DNA from: Phaeoceros laevis
Lineage: Eukaryota > Anthocerotophyta > Anthocerotopsida > Notothyladales
Length of the DNA stretch: 34,979 nucleotides
Assembly: GCA_049999765.1 (NCBI GenBank)
Contig: JBNGIQ010009157.1
Location: 209,745-244,723, forward strand
Reading direction: 5' to 3'
Below the pieces are notes generated by a model, which did no database searches, had not been told where the DNA came from, and saw only the letters and a list, made by a program, of their open reading frames with translations. This document shows, piece after piece, positions 10,056-20,923 of this stretch (position 1 is the stretch's first letter; each line of letters begins with the position of its first letter). A program made the position numbers and the translations under genes.

Positions 10056-12317
10056 TCAGCGTCCACCTTGGCAGGACCGGTCGACGAGCCGTTGGAGAAA
10101 ATGTGTTTCATCTTGATCACCTTCATCTTCGCTGGGTGCACCCAGCTGCATACCATTGTCCGCATTGTAGGGCGACTCTGCACTCTTTTTCATAGCTGCA
10201 GTGATTGCATCTTCCGCTGCATTGTTGGGAGCCAGTCCTTTCTGCTTTAGTTCTTCCAATAACAGCAAAGCCGTTGGCAGTTGGTTGTCCTTCAGGAGGC
10301 CATCGATCATGACAGAATACATGACAGGGTCTGTCTTTACTTTACCCTTCACAGCTTCAAATACCGCAAATGCTGTGGAAACCTTGTTGGCCCTACAAAG
10401 ACCACCCACAATGCTGCAATGCGTTATGTGGTCAGTTGCTACCCCATTCTCTAGCATCTCCTGGTATAGCCCCCAAGCCGTCACAATCTCACCAATCTTC
10501 CCTAGTCCGTCCAAAAGAGTATTGTAGCTGACAGTATCAGGCCCCTGACCCTTCCTCTTCATTTCGTTGAACAGCCTGACAGCTTCTCTCACTTGGCCGG
10601 TCTTGCAAAGGCCATCGAGAATAGTGTTGAGCGTCACCATGTCTGCGACCCCACCTTTATCTTCCATTTCTTGAACCAGCAGAAAGCACTGTTGCATCTG
10701 CCCTCTCTTTGCAAGTCCTGCTATCAGTGCGTTGTACAGAGTAACATTGGGCTCAACCCCCTTTCTCCTCATTCTTTCAAAAAGCCAACATGCTTCATCC
10801 ACTTCACCAGCCTTAAAAAAGCCGTCAATGAGAGAAGTAACGGAGAACACATCAGGACTCAATCCTTGATTTGTCATCTTATCCAGGAAGCTGCAAGCCT
10901 CTTGAGTCCGACCCGCCTTTCCCAAAGTATCAATCATGATGTTGCATGTCACCAGATCAGGGGTGACTGCTTTTCTGGACATTTCCTGAAATAGCCTGTG
11001 CACCTCATCCTCTTCCCCTGCCCTTCGATAGGCATCCATCAAACTGTTGTAGGTTATTGTGTTTGGAACCAGAGCCTGCCGCTTCATCCTTGTAAAGACC
11101 TGCTTCGCCTTGTTTAACTGCCCAGCCTTTCCAAGACCATCGATGATGGTATTGAAAGTGACAAGATCTGGAGGGATCCTGTTTTCGTCTTTCATCTTTT
11201 CAAACAGCTCATAAGCTTTGTCCAGTTGACCAGCTTTGCATAGGCCGTTTACAATACTGTTATAGACCCATGCTTCAGGCTCCACACCTTTCCCCTTCAT
11301 GTCTCGAAAGATCTCATAAGCCTCGTCAACCCGAGATGCTAACAACAAAGCATGAATTAGAGCACTATATGCTACCACAGTAGGGGTGATGTCACGATGT
11401 ATCATCTCTGCAAAAAAGTTGCGGGCTTCATCAACCTTCCCTAACTTTCCAAAGTTTGCTATAAGGCTTGAGTAGGTGTAAACGTCAGGTTCCTTCCCAT
11501 CCCTCAGCATTTCATTGTATATTTTGCACGCCCCTTTGTGGTCACCTGCCCTGCCCAGAATGGAGATGATGCAATTATAGGCGACTAGATCTGGCTCAAA
11601 ACCAGCTTCCTGCAGTCTCCTGAAAGCACCTACTGCTGCGTCTGTCCTCTTCGCTCTTCCGTAAGACTGGATAAGAACAGTAAAGCCTACCACATCCATG
11701 TTGAACCCTTTTTGTTGAGCCTCCCGAAGAACTTGTTCCATTTCGTCAAGGTGCTGTGCTTGTCCTAACATCTTCATCATGAGGTTGTAAGAAGACCAGT
11801 TATGCTCATAAGCAGCTTGCCTTCCTATCCAATGAAAGAAATTGTGAGCCAGGGTAATGTCCTTCACATGCTTGAGGACCTCACAAACTTGGTGGGGCTT
11901 AAGGCTCAAACACATCTGATTCAGCGTTTTCTCAGTTACAGGTCCCCACTTCTCCAACCGATTCACAACATTGACTACACTTCGAATTCTTGAGTCAGAA
12001 TACACAGGTGCGCTAACCACATTCCCCAAGTTATCAACGGCATGCCTTTGCCCATCTTCTATTATAGTGGCAGAAGCACGCGCACTTCTCTCTCGTATTT
12101 GTTCCTTCTGTTTCTTTCGGGACATGATAGAGTATGCCCTTACCAGCCACAGGTTTCCCTGCAAGAAAGGAGGGAACTTGCAGAGGTCATAATCCGGAGG
12201 AGAAGACTGTGCATTAATTGCAAATCCCCCGGGACAAGACCCAAAAAGCACAAGGACTCTCAAAATTTTTGGTAAGTACCAGATAGCTGCATGCAGTCGG
12301 TTTAGTATCTCGGTCAT
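10056..12317 (-). CDS. P-class pentatricopeptide repeat protein, 15 repeats
   Basis: An organellar RNA-binding protein of 753 residues from the first ATG, or 689 from the ATG at 12125 (MSRKKQKEQ). Fifteen contiguous, almost all 35-residue P-type repeats run from about residue 174 to 698; typical units are LVAYNCIISILGRAGDHKGA and LVTFNTIIDGLGKAGQLNKA. No E, DYW, SMR or other C-terminal domain follows; the tail is 55 residues and acidic (PSEDEGDQDE). Before the repeats lies a conserved-looking segment with HNFFHWIGRQ, common in P-class proteins. On the minus strand a strong acceptor (pyrimidine tract plus TTGCAG, AG at 12160-12159) lies 34 bases before the 12125 ATG, so the first 64 codons may be intron, with an upstream 5' exon. 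Likely role: stabilising, splicing or translating a mitochondrial or plastid transcript; which one is not visible. Confidence 0.93.
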   Translation of the reverse strand: MTEILNRLHAAIWYLPKILRVLVLFGSCPGGFAINAQSSPPDYDLCKFPPFLQGNLWLVRAYSIMSRKKQKEQIRERSARASATIIEDGQRHAVDNLGNVVSAPVYSDSRIRSVVNVVNRLEKWGPVTEKTLNQMCLSLKPHQVCEVLKHVKDITLAHNFFHWIGRQAAYEHNWSSYNLMMKMLGQAQHLDEMEQVLREAQQKGFNMDVVGFTVLIQSYGRAKRTDAAVGAFRRLQEAGFEPDLVAYNCIISILGRAGDHKGACKIYNEMLRDGKEPDVYTYSSLIANFGKLGKVDEARNFFAEMIHRDITPTVVAYSALIHALLLASRVDEAYEIFRDMKGKGVEPEAWVYNSIVNGLCKAGQLDKAYELFEKMKDENRIPPDLVTFNTIIDGLGKAGQLNKAKQVFTRMKRQALVPNTITYNSLMDAYRRAGEEDEVHRLFQEMSRKAVTPDLVTCNIMIDTLGKAGRTQEACSFLDKMTNQGLSPDVFSVTSLIDGFFKAGEVDEACWLFERMRRKGVEPNVTLYNALIAGLAKRGQMQQCFLLVQEMEDKGGVADMVTLNTILDGLCKTGQVREAVRLFNEMKRKGQGPDTVSYNTLLDGLGKIGEIVTAWGLYQEMLENGVATDHITHCSIVGGLCRANKVSTAFAVFEAVKGKVKTDPVMYSVMIDGLLKDNQLPTALLLLEELKQKGLAPNNAAEDAITAAMKKSAESPYNADNGMQLGAPSEDEGDQDETHFLQRLVDRSCQGGR

Positions 12318-14013
12318 GCACTAGACTGTTGGCATATCCCATATGACTTGCTGGATACCCTAGTCTTTCGACCTCAAAGAAATGAACTCCTTTTGAACTG
12401 CAACTTGACCCTCCTTGCCCATTGATATCCAAAACTTTAGGCTGAAAGTCTGACATAGTCCCGCATGGCATGCTGAGATCTTCCGGCCTATCCAGAGAGA
12501 TTTCTGCAATAAAATTGCACACCTGGTCACCAACTTACATACTGCAACTCAGGTTGGTGACGGTCTCAAGGTTTACCGACCTGCGGCTGATGCTGCCAAA
12601 ATGCAACCAATTCACATACATAAGCCAGGGTAACGCTTTGAGGGTTATTCTCAAATACCTGCACGGACGAGCTGAACATTTCTGCTCAAACTCAAAAACT
12701 TGGAGGGTGTTGGCCAATTTTTCACACTTTTGAGCACAACGAACTTAGCCATCGGACTCTTCCTACCGCCAGTCTTCAGTTCCTGAGGGTCACCACCAGC
12801 ACATCAACATTGAAACCATACTGCAAAGAAGTATCATAAAACCACGGGACACGAGAAGAAGCAGCATACCATTCCCTCATATTTTCGGTTCAGCGACTTA
12901 GCCATGAGGAATTACCGCGTCCACGCTGACCTGCATACGATCTAAAATTTCGGCAGGAGTAGCCATGTCAATACAGCCTTCAGAGAGATTTCCAGCATAA
13001 AATGATGAGATTCTGCAGTCACATGACTGTCATGTACAGTCCTTACCAATGTTGCCACGAGGAGTCCACATTGCTGGTGAAGCGACAGTGTACAAATTGC
13101 TAAGCATTTGTACACATAGATCTGAGTGGCACTCCACGTGCAGGGTCGCCATCTTCGCACTTGCCCTAGGATCCTCTAACCATCTTCGTGTAGTAGCCAT
13201 CCTTGAGCTCATCCCCTTCGAAATTTGTGCCTGTAGTCACCTGGACCGACAGTGAAGTTGCCCTAAACTGGACGTTTAAATGCAAGTTGGGCGTCGTAGA
13301 GTTGTTCCGCATTGTGACTGCCAGCTTGTGCAGGATCCTCAGGTGAGAGTCTCAATATGGATGACATGTGGCAGACAGGTTTTCCAAGGGGTTTTATCTG
13401 CTATGGAGTTTCCACGGCTCTGACTGCCTGCTGATAACGCAGATGGTACTAGGAGAAAACCTCAGATTGCAAGGGACGGCAGACAAAGTTGGAGCTTTAC
13501 CTTTGGGAGCGCTTTGCGTCTGGCAAACGAAATCTCGGGTTATTGCGTTGGTAGTAGATGATGTACATCAGGGAGTGATGTTAAGGTGTCTAGCAGCGGA
13601 TCCAGATTAGGGAACTGGTACGAGCACAAGCCATTGCAGGTGTGTTTCTGTGCAACCAGTAGAATTCTTCATCGTTATAATTCCGCATTTGCAGAAACTC
13701 GCTTTGTTGTTACAGTGTAGATTTTTATCAAGTGATCGTTGAATGTCTCTGTCTGAAAGGATAGTCTCTGTGCATGGCAGTAGGATAATTAACGCTTGTA
13801 CTGCAGTTGTGTATCTGCTGTAAGATCTTCGAGCTGCTGCTTGGTATGCATCCTCATTCGGTCTCAATTGTATGGTTGGGATGCAGTTGAATTGTAGTAG
13901 GTCAGATCACAAAAATGTCCTTCCACCTCTCTCCGCTGAATTGAGTCGTTTGCAGGGCTTTTCGGTGAAGGGAACGTCAATCTGCGCACACTGGACAACT
14001 GAGAGCAAGCAAG
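12318..14013. other. Head-to-head spacer between PPR and CCDC124 genes
   Basis: The minus-strand PPR gene and plus-strand CCDC124 gene diverge from this 1.7-kb stretch, so it should hold both promoters and perhaps a 5'UTR intron of the PPR gene. Small ORFs exist, including an 80-codon one at 13368-13610, but none is recognisable. I see no convincing TATA box, RNA gene or element. Confidence 0.6.
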
Positions 14014-14782
14014 ATGCCAAAAAAGATGGGGGTAAACAGCAAGGCTGAGGAGGCAAGGGCGCGGAAAGCGTCGGCGGATTCGGACAAGAAAGCTGTCGAT
14101 GCCAAGAAGAAAGAAGAACAGTACTGGCAGGAGGCCGAAGGACCAAAGGGGAAGTCTGCGAAGAAGAAGGAGGAAGATGCAGAGCGGCGTGCAGAGGCAG
14201 CAGCGAAGCGAGCAGAAGCTAAAAAGCTTGCCGAGCAGGAGGAACAGGAGCTGGCAAAGTACGGCAAAACTGTGGATAAGAAGGCCGGCAGGATTGCCCT
14301 GCCCGTGCCAAAGATGACCGCTGCTCAGCTAGCCCTGCACCAGGAAGCGGAAAGGGAGAAGTTGGCAGCACAAGCCCAGGTTACCAAGAAGCGCGAGAGT
14401 CGGACTGCGGACACAGAAGAGTATGAGCGGCTCGTGGTTGTGGAGAACACGAACAGGGAGGCCAATATTGTGGATGCACGTGATCTGGACTCGGCTTTAG
14501 CTCAAATTGCCACTCCCTCCGACCTTCCTACTGACCGGCATCCTGAACGAAGGCTGAAAGCTCAATACAAGGTACGTTCCTTCTCACAGGCACAAGTCTC
14601 ACGAAATTGTTTTGTCCTTTGGATGCTGACGAGCTGAGTGCTGCTGTTTGCAGGCTTTCGAAGAAGCTGAGCTGCCAAATCTCAAGCAGGAGAAGCCAGG
14701 CTTGACTCTCACACAGTACAAAGACCTGCTTTGGAAAATGTGGAAAAAGTCACCAGACAATCCACTGAATCAGGCCAGTTGA
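14014..14782 (+). CDS. CCDC124: CCDC124/Lso2-family ribosome-associated protein
   Basis: Two exons, 14014-14571 and 14654-14782, joined in phase 0 across an 82-bp intron (AAG|GTACGT ... TTTGCAG|GCT), giving 228 residues; human CCDC124 is 223. The N-terminus MPKKMGVNSKAEEARARK and the long Lys/Glu/Ala-rich coiled coil (about residues 20-90) are family features. The C-terminal block starts AFEEAELPNLKQEKPGL and continues through LLWKMWKKSPDNPLNQ, the most conserved part of CCDC124. Family knowledge: yeast Lso2 and human CCDC124 bind idle 80S ribosomes near the tRNA and mRNA channel and help them recover from translational shutdown. The plant protein is inferred to act likewise in the cytosol. 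Without splicing the frame would end about 21 codons into the intron. Confidence 0.92.
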
Positions 14783-15370
14783 AGCCATGCACGGAAGCCC
14801 AGCATGTATTTTTCCAGGGGGGGAGATAACAGGATGCTCTATGGTTCTGCCACCATGGAGGTGAAAAAGAGTATGGTGGTGCCGGTATGGCAGCAGCAAA
14901 TCCCATCACATGTTAACTAGGTTGGTGATTGTCGGTTCATAATCCCTTCCACCTGGTGCAGTTGTTGCTTTACAACTTGGTATGCTATGTGGGCCGTGCG
15001 ACGCAGCTGTAGGTATTGAATGTGCATGTGTCCAGGTCATGATGAATTTTACCCTTTGTTTCATTTCAGGAGTGTAGACTAGACCCATATGTGGACTGCT
15101 CTAGGTGTAGGTTATCCTTTTCACTGCTGTCACTTCTGGCCCAGAACCTTCGACATAGCTTGTAGAATAGCTTGGTTCAGAAAATGTTCTCAAGCACGAT
15201 TTTGAAACATTGATAGAGGAGATATGATCTACTCGAAGCAGACCACAGCTTCCTGTCTAAATGAAACAGCATAAATCCTTGGGCATTCATGCAAACAAGA
15301 AAAGCTAGAAGTCTATGCTGAGCTAGCAGCGGTCGTGGTCACGAGGAGGTGCTGCCATTCAATAATAATA

Positions 15371-15714
15371 GGGGGCCTCAAACATTGCCCCAGTGGGGTA
15401 TTCTTACGGTCCGAATACGGTCAGTTTCGGAACTCGGCCGTCCCAAACTCGGGGTACCTCCTTAGGTACCCCGAGTGAAGTTTCGGAACTTGGCCGAAGC
15501 CCGAGTCCGAGTTTGAGTGTAAATTCAAAAACGAAGCGATAACGTTTTTAGGCTCACACAACGAAGTTACGCGTGTCCCGCTTGCGATGATTGCGATGTC
15601 ATTCGGATGCTCTCAGAGTTATGTGGTTTTCAACACTCGGGTAGCCGCTTCTATAAACTCGGGTTTCTATACACGCCCGGATACAGTGAGACTCGGGCAA
15701 TGTTTGAGGCCCCC
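15371..15714. mobile_element. 344-bp MITE with perfect 20-bp TIRs
   Basis: The left end GGGGGCCTCAAACATTGCCC (15371-15390) is exactly inverted at 15695-15714. Both ends are flanked by TA (15369-15370 and 15715-15716), consistent with a TA target duplication. There is no coding capacity for a transposase. The interior carries a perfect 12-bp stem with 6-base loop (15447-15458 and 15465-15476, ACTCGGGGTACC) and many copies of ACTCGG/CCGAGT, like subterminal transposase-binding repeats. TA duplication points to the Tc1/mariner group, but the TIR does not look like Stowaway, so the superfamily is open. Confidence 0.85.
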
Positions 15715-15899
15715 TAATGTGTACAGAGCGCTAGGTCAAAGCAGGAGGAAGGTACCGGTAGCTAGGCAAGCTTGCAAGCCTGTGGAGTGATTCGAGTCAT
15801 TGACAAGTCAACCCCCGTCATAGCAGGGCCGTCAATCACTAGAAAAACCACCTTCACCTTCCTTCCCAAAGGCTGGACTATACTGTACTCAGTGTACTG

Positions 15900-15907
15900 T
15901 ATAAAAA
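15900..15907 (+). promoter_or_regulatory. TATA box of the LRR receptor-like locus
   Basis: TATAAAAA followed by GCG, 61 bases upstream of the first ATG at 15961. Sequence and spacing suit a pol II core promoter with a short 5'UTR. Confidence 0.5.
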
Positions 15908-15960
15908 GCGCCGACTGTCCACGGATTGTCGGTTGCTCGTGGTATATAGACTATTGACGC

Positions 15961-18862
15961 ATGCGCACAACCAAGTTTCACAAGATGGCAGCTCTTCCGG
16001 ATCCCTTACGCTTCATGCCTGCTGCCATCGCCCTTCTGCTGTGGAGCTGCGCACGCTGGCATTGCGCAACGTTTGCTGCTGCTAGCGCTGTTTCTAATAA
16101 TAACGCTGCATTGGATTCAGAGCAGAGGCGCATTCTCACAACGTTCAAGCAGGAGATTGTGGAGGATCCCAACGGAGCTTTGGCCACCTGGCGAGCGTCG
16201 CGGAATGTGTGCAGGTGGAAAGGAGTGGCCTGTGCAGCCGGTGGTGGTGGAAGAGTGGTTGCTCTGGAGCTTCCAGGGCAGGGGCTCCATGGTACTGTCA
16301 CGCCCCTGCTCTTCAATATGCCCTTTCTCACTCACCTCAACCTCTCCTCCAACAGCTTCAAAGGCAGCTTCCCCGACGTCCTCAACGCGCCGGGAAATGG
16401 CAGCTCTGGAGTCAGCAGTCTGGTGTAGCAACGATTTTTCGGGACCCGTGCCTTCTGCGTTAGGGCGACGCCATCCCCGGCACCTTGGCAAACTGCTCTT
16501 CCCTCACGCTCTTGCGCTTGTCTCATGCTTACGTGACAGGACCCATACCTGCGTGGTTGGGATCGTTGAAGGAGCTGCAGGTTCTGGACTTGGCGGCCAA
16601 CAGTCTGACGGGGGAAATTCCAGCCTCCTTGGGAAATCTCACCGGCCTCGCTGTGCTCAGCCTGATGGACAATGCCGGCTTGCAAGGAGAGGTCCCTGCC
16701 GAGCTTAGCTCATGTAGCAAGCTCATGTCCTTATCTCTAGGAATGACTCTTTCGGAACCTCTCGATGACAGGAATGAAATTGGTGGAACACTTGAAAGTT
16801 TGTATGGCGAGGTCTTGAGCAATATGACTTTTCTGGAGCGGCTGGTTGTCTCTGGGACTCAGGTCAAAGGTGTGATTCCTCGGGAGCTTGGCACCACACT
16901 CAGGGGCTTGGTCCATTTGGATCTTTTTGCAAACCGTTTGGAGGGGGTAATACCGCGCACATTGGGCAACCTTAGCAATCTCGAATATGTGGATCTCACG
17001 GTCAATGACTTCCGACGAACAATTCCTCGGGAGTTTGGGTTCTGTACTCGCCTCCACACGTTTGCTGTGGGGGCATCATCTGACTTGGGCGTCAAGAGCT
17101 CTCTTCCTCCCCACCTGATTGCAGATTTCGTGAGTAACATAGAGTTGGTAGGTAGCATTCCTCAAGAGTTTGGGCGCTTACCACTGCTGAGGTCCCTTTA
17201 TGTGAGCTACACTGGTATCGGCGGTGCGATTCCTGATTTCAGCAACTCCACTGCTCTTGTGAGTATGGAGCTCGCTCACAACGAATTGAGTGGGAGTATT
17301 CCGACCCACTTGCCCGGCTCCCTGGAAATCTTTGTCGTGTCATGCAATAGTTTAACAGGACCCATCCCCAGGGCAATAGGTAACCTTTCCAACTTGCTGG
17401 CCATAAACATCTTGTACAATGACATTGAGGGTCCCATTCCTGGCGAGATTGCCTCTTGCAAAAAGCTCCAGTATCTACAACTGGGTGGTTCAACTATTTC
17501 ACGCGGTCCAAAGAGAAGCGGAGTCACCGGATCCATTCCCAAGGAGCTTGGCCAACTCAAAGACTTGAGGTTTTTGACAGAAAGGTCCACACAAGTGTTT
17601 GGTATGCTTCCATCCTCACTTGGAAACTGTAGCTCCATGATCGAGTTGCATTTGAATGATAATGATCTGTCAAGTGGTCTTCCCACATGGTTGGCGAATA
17701 TGACAAGTTTGGAGTCATTCAGTGCTATGAGCAATCAATTACACGGACCTCTTTCTACTATAGAATGGAATAAGTTGAGGTCGTTGAATCACCTTTTTCT
17801 TTCTAGAAACAATTTTTCGGGGTGCATACCGGAAAGCCTAGGGATGGCAAGTGCGTTGAGTGTTTTCCTGGCTAGTGATGCAAACCTTGTAGGCACTATA
17901 CCTCTTTCCTTTGAGAATTGCTCATATCTAAAACTTGTAGATTTGCAACACAACCAACTAGGTGGAGATATATGGGATGCATTGGATGCTCTCTCTAATA
18001 GTGCAAATGGACTAAGTATGATGGCCATTCTCTTATCATCAAACAAGTTTGAAGGGAGTTTGCCTCCATGGATTGGTAGTCGGTTCAAGAGTTTATTGAT
18101 ATTAGCACTGCCTGGAAACCTAATACAAGGTCCTATACCCTCTGGATTATCTCAACTTGCTAGTCTCCAGGAAGTTAGACCTTCTATTTCATCCAAGTTC
18201 ATTTTCAGGCTTTTCAACCAAGTGACCGACTCACCTATGTTTGTGACTCTCAAGAATGTCACAATCGGTCTCTTTGGTCTTCCGAGTTCTACAACAATAC
18301 TAGACCTATCCAACAACAATCTACAAGGTGAGATTCCCTCGGAGTTGTCTCGTCTTGTTGGATTGCGATACTTGAACCTCTCGGGTAACCACTTAGTTGG
18401 ATCAATTCCTATGACATTTTCTAATCTTAGCTCTTTGATTGAAATGGATTTGTCAAACAATAACATGAGTGGTAACATACCTAATGTGTTTGCCAACCTT
18501 CTTGCTCTAGATATGTGGATTTTTCAAATAACAATCTTGTGGGTCTAGTTCCCTTTGATACAAGATTTGACATTCAATCCTATTTAGGAAACCCTGGGCT
18601 TTGTGGAGAAATCTTGAATATTGCATGCTCAATAGCCGAGTCGCCACAAGCCAACCTTCCACCGAACTCATTAGATGTCTCTTCTCGACATCGCGACGAC
18701 ACTCCATTGTCCTTAACATGTTTCGCAATTGGGTGTGCTAGTTCCTTCTCAATTGTTTTAGGGCTATTTCTTTCTACCAGTAGAGGTTTGCACTTCATAT
18801 TTGGTGATAGTGGGCCACCCATCTACATTGTTAAACATGGATTCTACCATGCACCCCTGTAA
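15961..18862 (+). pseudogene. LRR receptor-like protein, frameshifted, no kinase
   Basis: Similarity to LRR receptors continues across four frame segments. 15961 to about 16424 encodes a signal peptide (from Met1 or Met9 at 15985) and an LRRNT with a WKGVAC motif. About 16425-16463 encodes SNDFSGPVPSALG in a second frame. About 16464-18512 encodes GDAIPGTLANCSSL and some 20 LRRs in a third frame, with a non-LRR island at roughly 18170-18290 before the last LRRs, as in RLPs and PSKR/BRI1-type receptors. From 18515 a fourth frame gives DFSNNNLVGLVP, the cap NPGLCG and a membrane span, ending at 18862. No kinase follows. No GT-AG intron bridges the first two breaks. It is probably a pseudogene of a receptor-like protein; assembly errors are the alternative. 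GC content is high at the 5' end and falls through the gene. Confidence 0.82.
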
Positions 18863-19140
18863 TTAGTGGATAACATTGAACTGAGATGTACCTTATCATC
18901 TTTATCACCTAGTATTATGTAGACGGCTAGTCCGTCATATTGATATTACGTTGCTATGTGAAAGGGTTCTTGATGTGGCCTTGATTAGTCATGTTTGAGC
19001 ACCATCCCCAATCACATTGGTATTTGCACAAAGCTGCAAGCACTGGGCACTACTGAGTTCAAGCATAACATTATCTCTATATCTAAATATTCCTCAGGAC
19101 TTTGTCCAAATTAGCACGCATTTGTGCGGTCCTACATAAC

Positions 19141-19381
19141 ACTGTAACAATGACTTTGATGTTATTGACCGACTTCCAATATGTCTTAACCCTAAAGTAT
19201 GATACAAATGGTTTTGGGCACGGTCCTAACCACTACACTACAATGACTGATGTTATGGATCGACTTCCAATATGTCTTAACCCTAAAGTATGATATAAAT
19301 GGTTTCAGGCACTGTGCTAACCACTACACGACAATGACTGATGTTATTGACCTACTTCCAGTATGTCTTAACTCTTTGATA
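19141..19381. repeat. 91-bp minisatellite, about 2.7 copies
   Basis: The CTTCCAATATGTCTTAACCC block recurs at 19173 and 19264, and as CTTCCAGTATGTCTTAACTC at 19355, a period of 91. ACAATGACTGATGTTATGGA-type sequence precedes it each time. Copies differ by a few substitutions. Confidence 0.9.
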
Positions 19382-19740
19382 TAATGTCATTGCCCAGACT
19401 CCTTGAGAGTTTAGATAATATTAATATCTTTGAGAAAGAATCTTTGAGTCCTTGCAATTCTTATATGGTACCCTATCATGTTAGAGGAGGTGAATGGAGT
19501 CAATTCACCTTCTGCAAATCAACCCTGGAGTGTGACAAAACTCACTATGCATTATGGCCATGGTTACCCTAAACAAAGTTCCAGACCGTACTGCGCAGTC
19601 AAACTGGTTCCATTCACTTTGTCTTCCCCTTCAAAAGGTGTGGGCACGTGTGTTATCCTCCTAGAGGCTGGCTCAGGAATAATTTGTAGCAGAACCGGGG
19701 GTAGGTAGGTTGTGCAGGTTCCACAGTAGTGACACACATG

Positions 19741-19818
19741 AGTGGAGGAACACTAATGGAGACACTTTCCAGAATCCAGAGTGGAGGAACACTAATGGAG
19801 ACACTTTCCAGAATCCAG
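19741..19818. repeat. Perfect 39-bp tandem duplication
   Basis: 19741-19779 and 19780-19818 are identical (unit begins AGTGGAGGAACACTAATGGA). Thirteen codons long, so it appears as a peptide repeat in any frame, but no gene is supported here. Confidence 0.95.
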
Positions 19819-20923
19819 ACCACCCACGAACTGTGAACAACAAAAATCTGAATTTGGTGGTGTGACACAACATGATGTACCAGGTGGAGGAAATGGCAGC
19901 CTGTGTATGAACAGTAAGCCAGATGAAAAGGTGAGCCCATATGCTTTTTTGGTATTCTGCCCAGCCTGCCCCTGGTTTGGTCGTTTGGTCTGTTCAGCAC
20001 AACCTGCAGGCTCCCATCCCGGTCTTTGTTCCAGCTTCAAAGAAGTCTAGTTTTCGCAGCTTGAGTATGTATGTATATCTACTTACAAATACATGCGCAG
20101 TAGTTGCTAGCTACTTGGCATCAACGGTGCGGCCCAGCAAGGAATGAAAATCAAAGTTGGGAGGTTTCATGATGCAGCAGACTACAGTAGTACCCAGTAC
20201 CAGCCAACAAGAAGAAGCTCCAAGGATTGTTAGTTTCGTGACAGTAATGGCAAGTGGTGTACCGTTCAGGCAGCCCAAATGGACAACAAGATGTTGGATT
20301 TCGTGGTACTGTAGACAGCAACCCGTACTTGGCAGCCTCTGAAAGTGAAAAAGAACATCTACATGGAGTACTTGTTGGTGTATGTGGTAGTACCTCTTGT
20401 GTGGTGTGAACAGGTTAACTGTCCTTGTTGAAGTCCAAGCCGGCTCCCCTGTTGCAGCTCAAAGAATTCCAGATGTTTTTTGCAACTTGACGTGCAATGT
20501 GCATATACTGAATCAAACACAGGGAAGCAAGTCCGTTGGACATCTCACTCTGATAGAGGTTGACTAAAAATGTTGATGATAGAAATACATATGGGCACAG
20601 GCAGCACCTTTCATTTCTTGCTGAATCAACAAATGAAGGGACCTTTTCTGTTGCAGAGTCGCCTCTACCCTACTAGAACTTTGTACTACAAGTCAGATCT
20701 ATACATCCAGGTAGGTCATTCCTGGTAGGATATGCTCTCTTCTCTTCTACATAAATACATGCATCAATATCTTTCTGGTGCTGTGCTGGCTATCTTAGCT
20801 CGCTACTGGGTATTCAAAACGTGGCCAGCACTTGAGGAAAGAATGACAGAATTGGGTGATGAAGAATTGGTCAGTAGTTCTTCAAGGGAAACAAATGGGA
20901 AGAAGATGAATTCATACATGTAG

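Larger units (their letters stand above)
14783..15960. other. Spacer holding a MITE and the receptor promoter
   Basis: It contains the CCDC124 3'UTR, then a MITE (15371-15714), then a 246-bp promoter segment for the LRR receptor-like locus with a TATA box. No other gene is seen. Confidence 0.7.
18863..20923. other. Spacer with minisatellites, 3' of the PLA1-like gene
   Basis: No recognisable gene. It holds a 91-bp minisatellite (19141-19381) and a perfect 39-bp duplication (19741-19818). The right end is the 3'UTR of the minus-strand lipase. A few 60-115-codon ORFs are not recognised. Confidence 0.6.

Noticed and set aside
13368-13610. 80-codon ORF upstream of CCDC124
   Set aside because: No recognisable family, no transmembrane or motif pattern, and it lies where a promoter or 5'UTR is expected.
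15961-18862. Interpreting the frame changes in the LRR locus as introns
   Set aside because: No GT-AG pair with usable phase fits within the 40-base interval of the first two breaks, and the homologous reading continues base by base through them.
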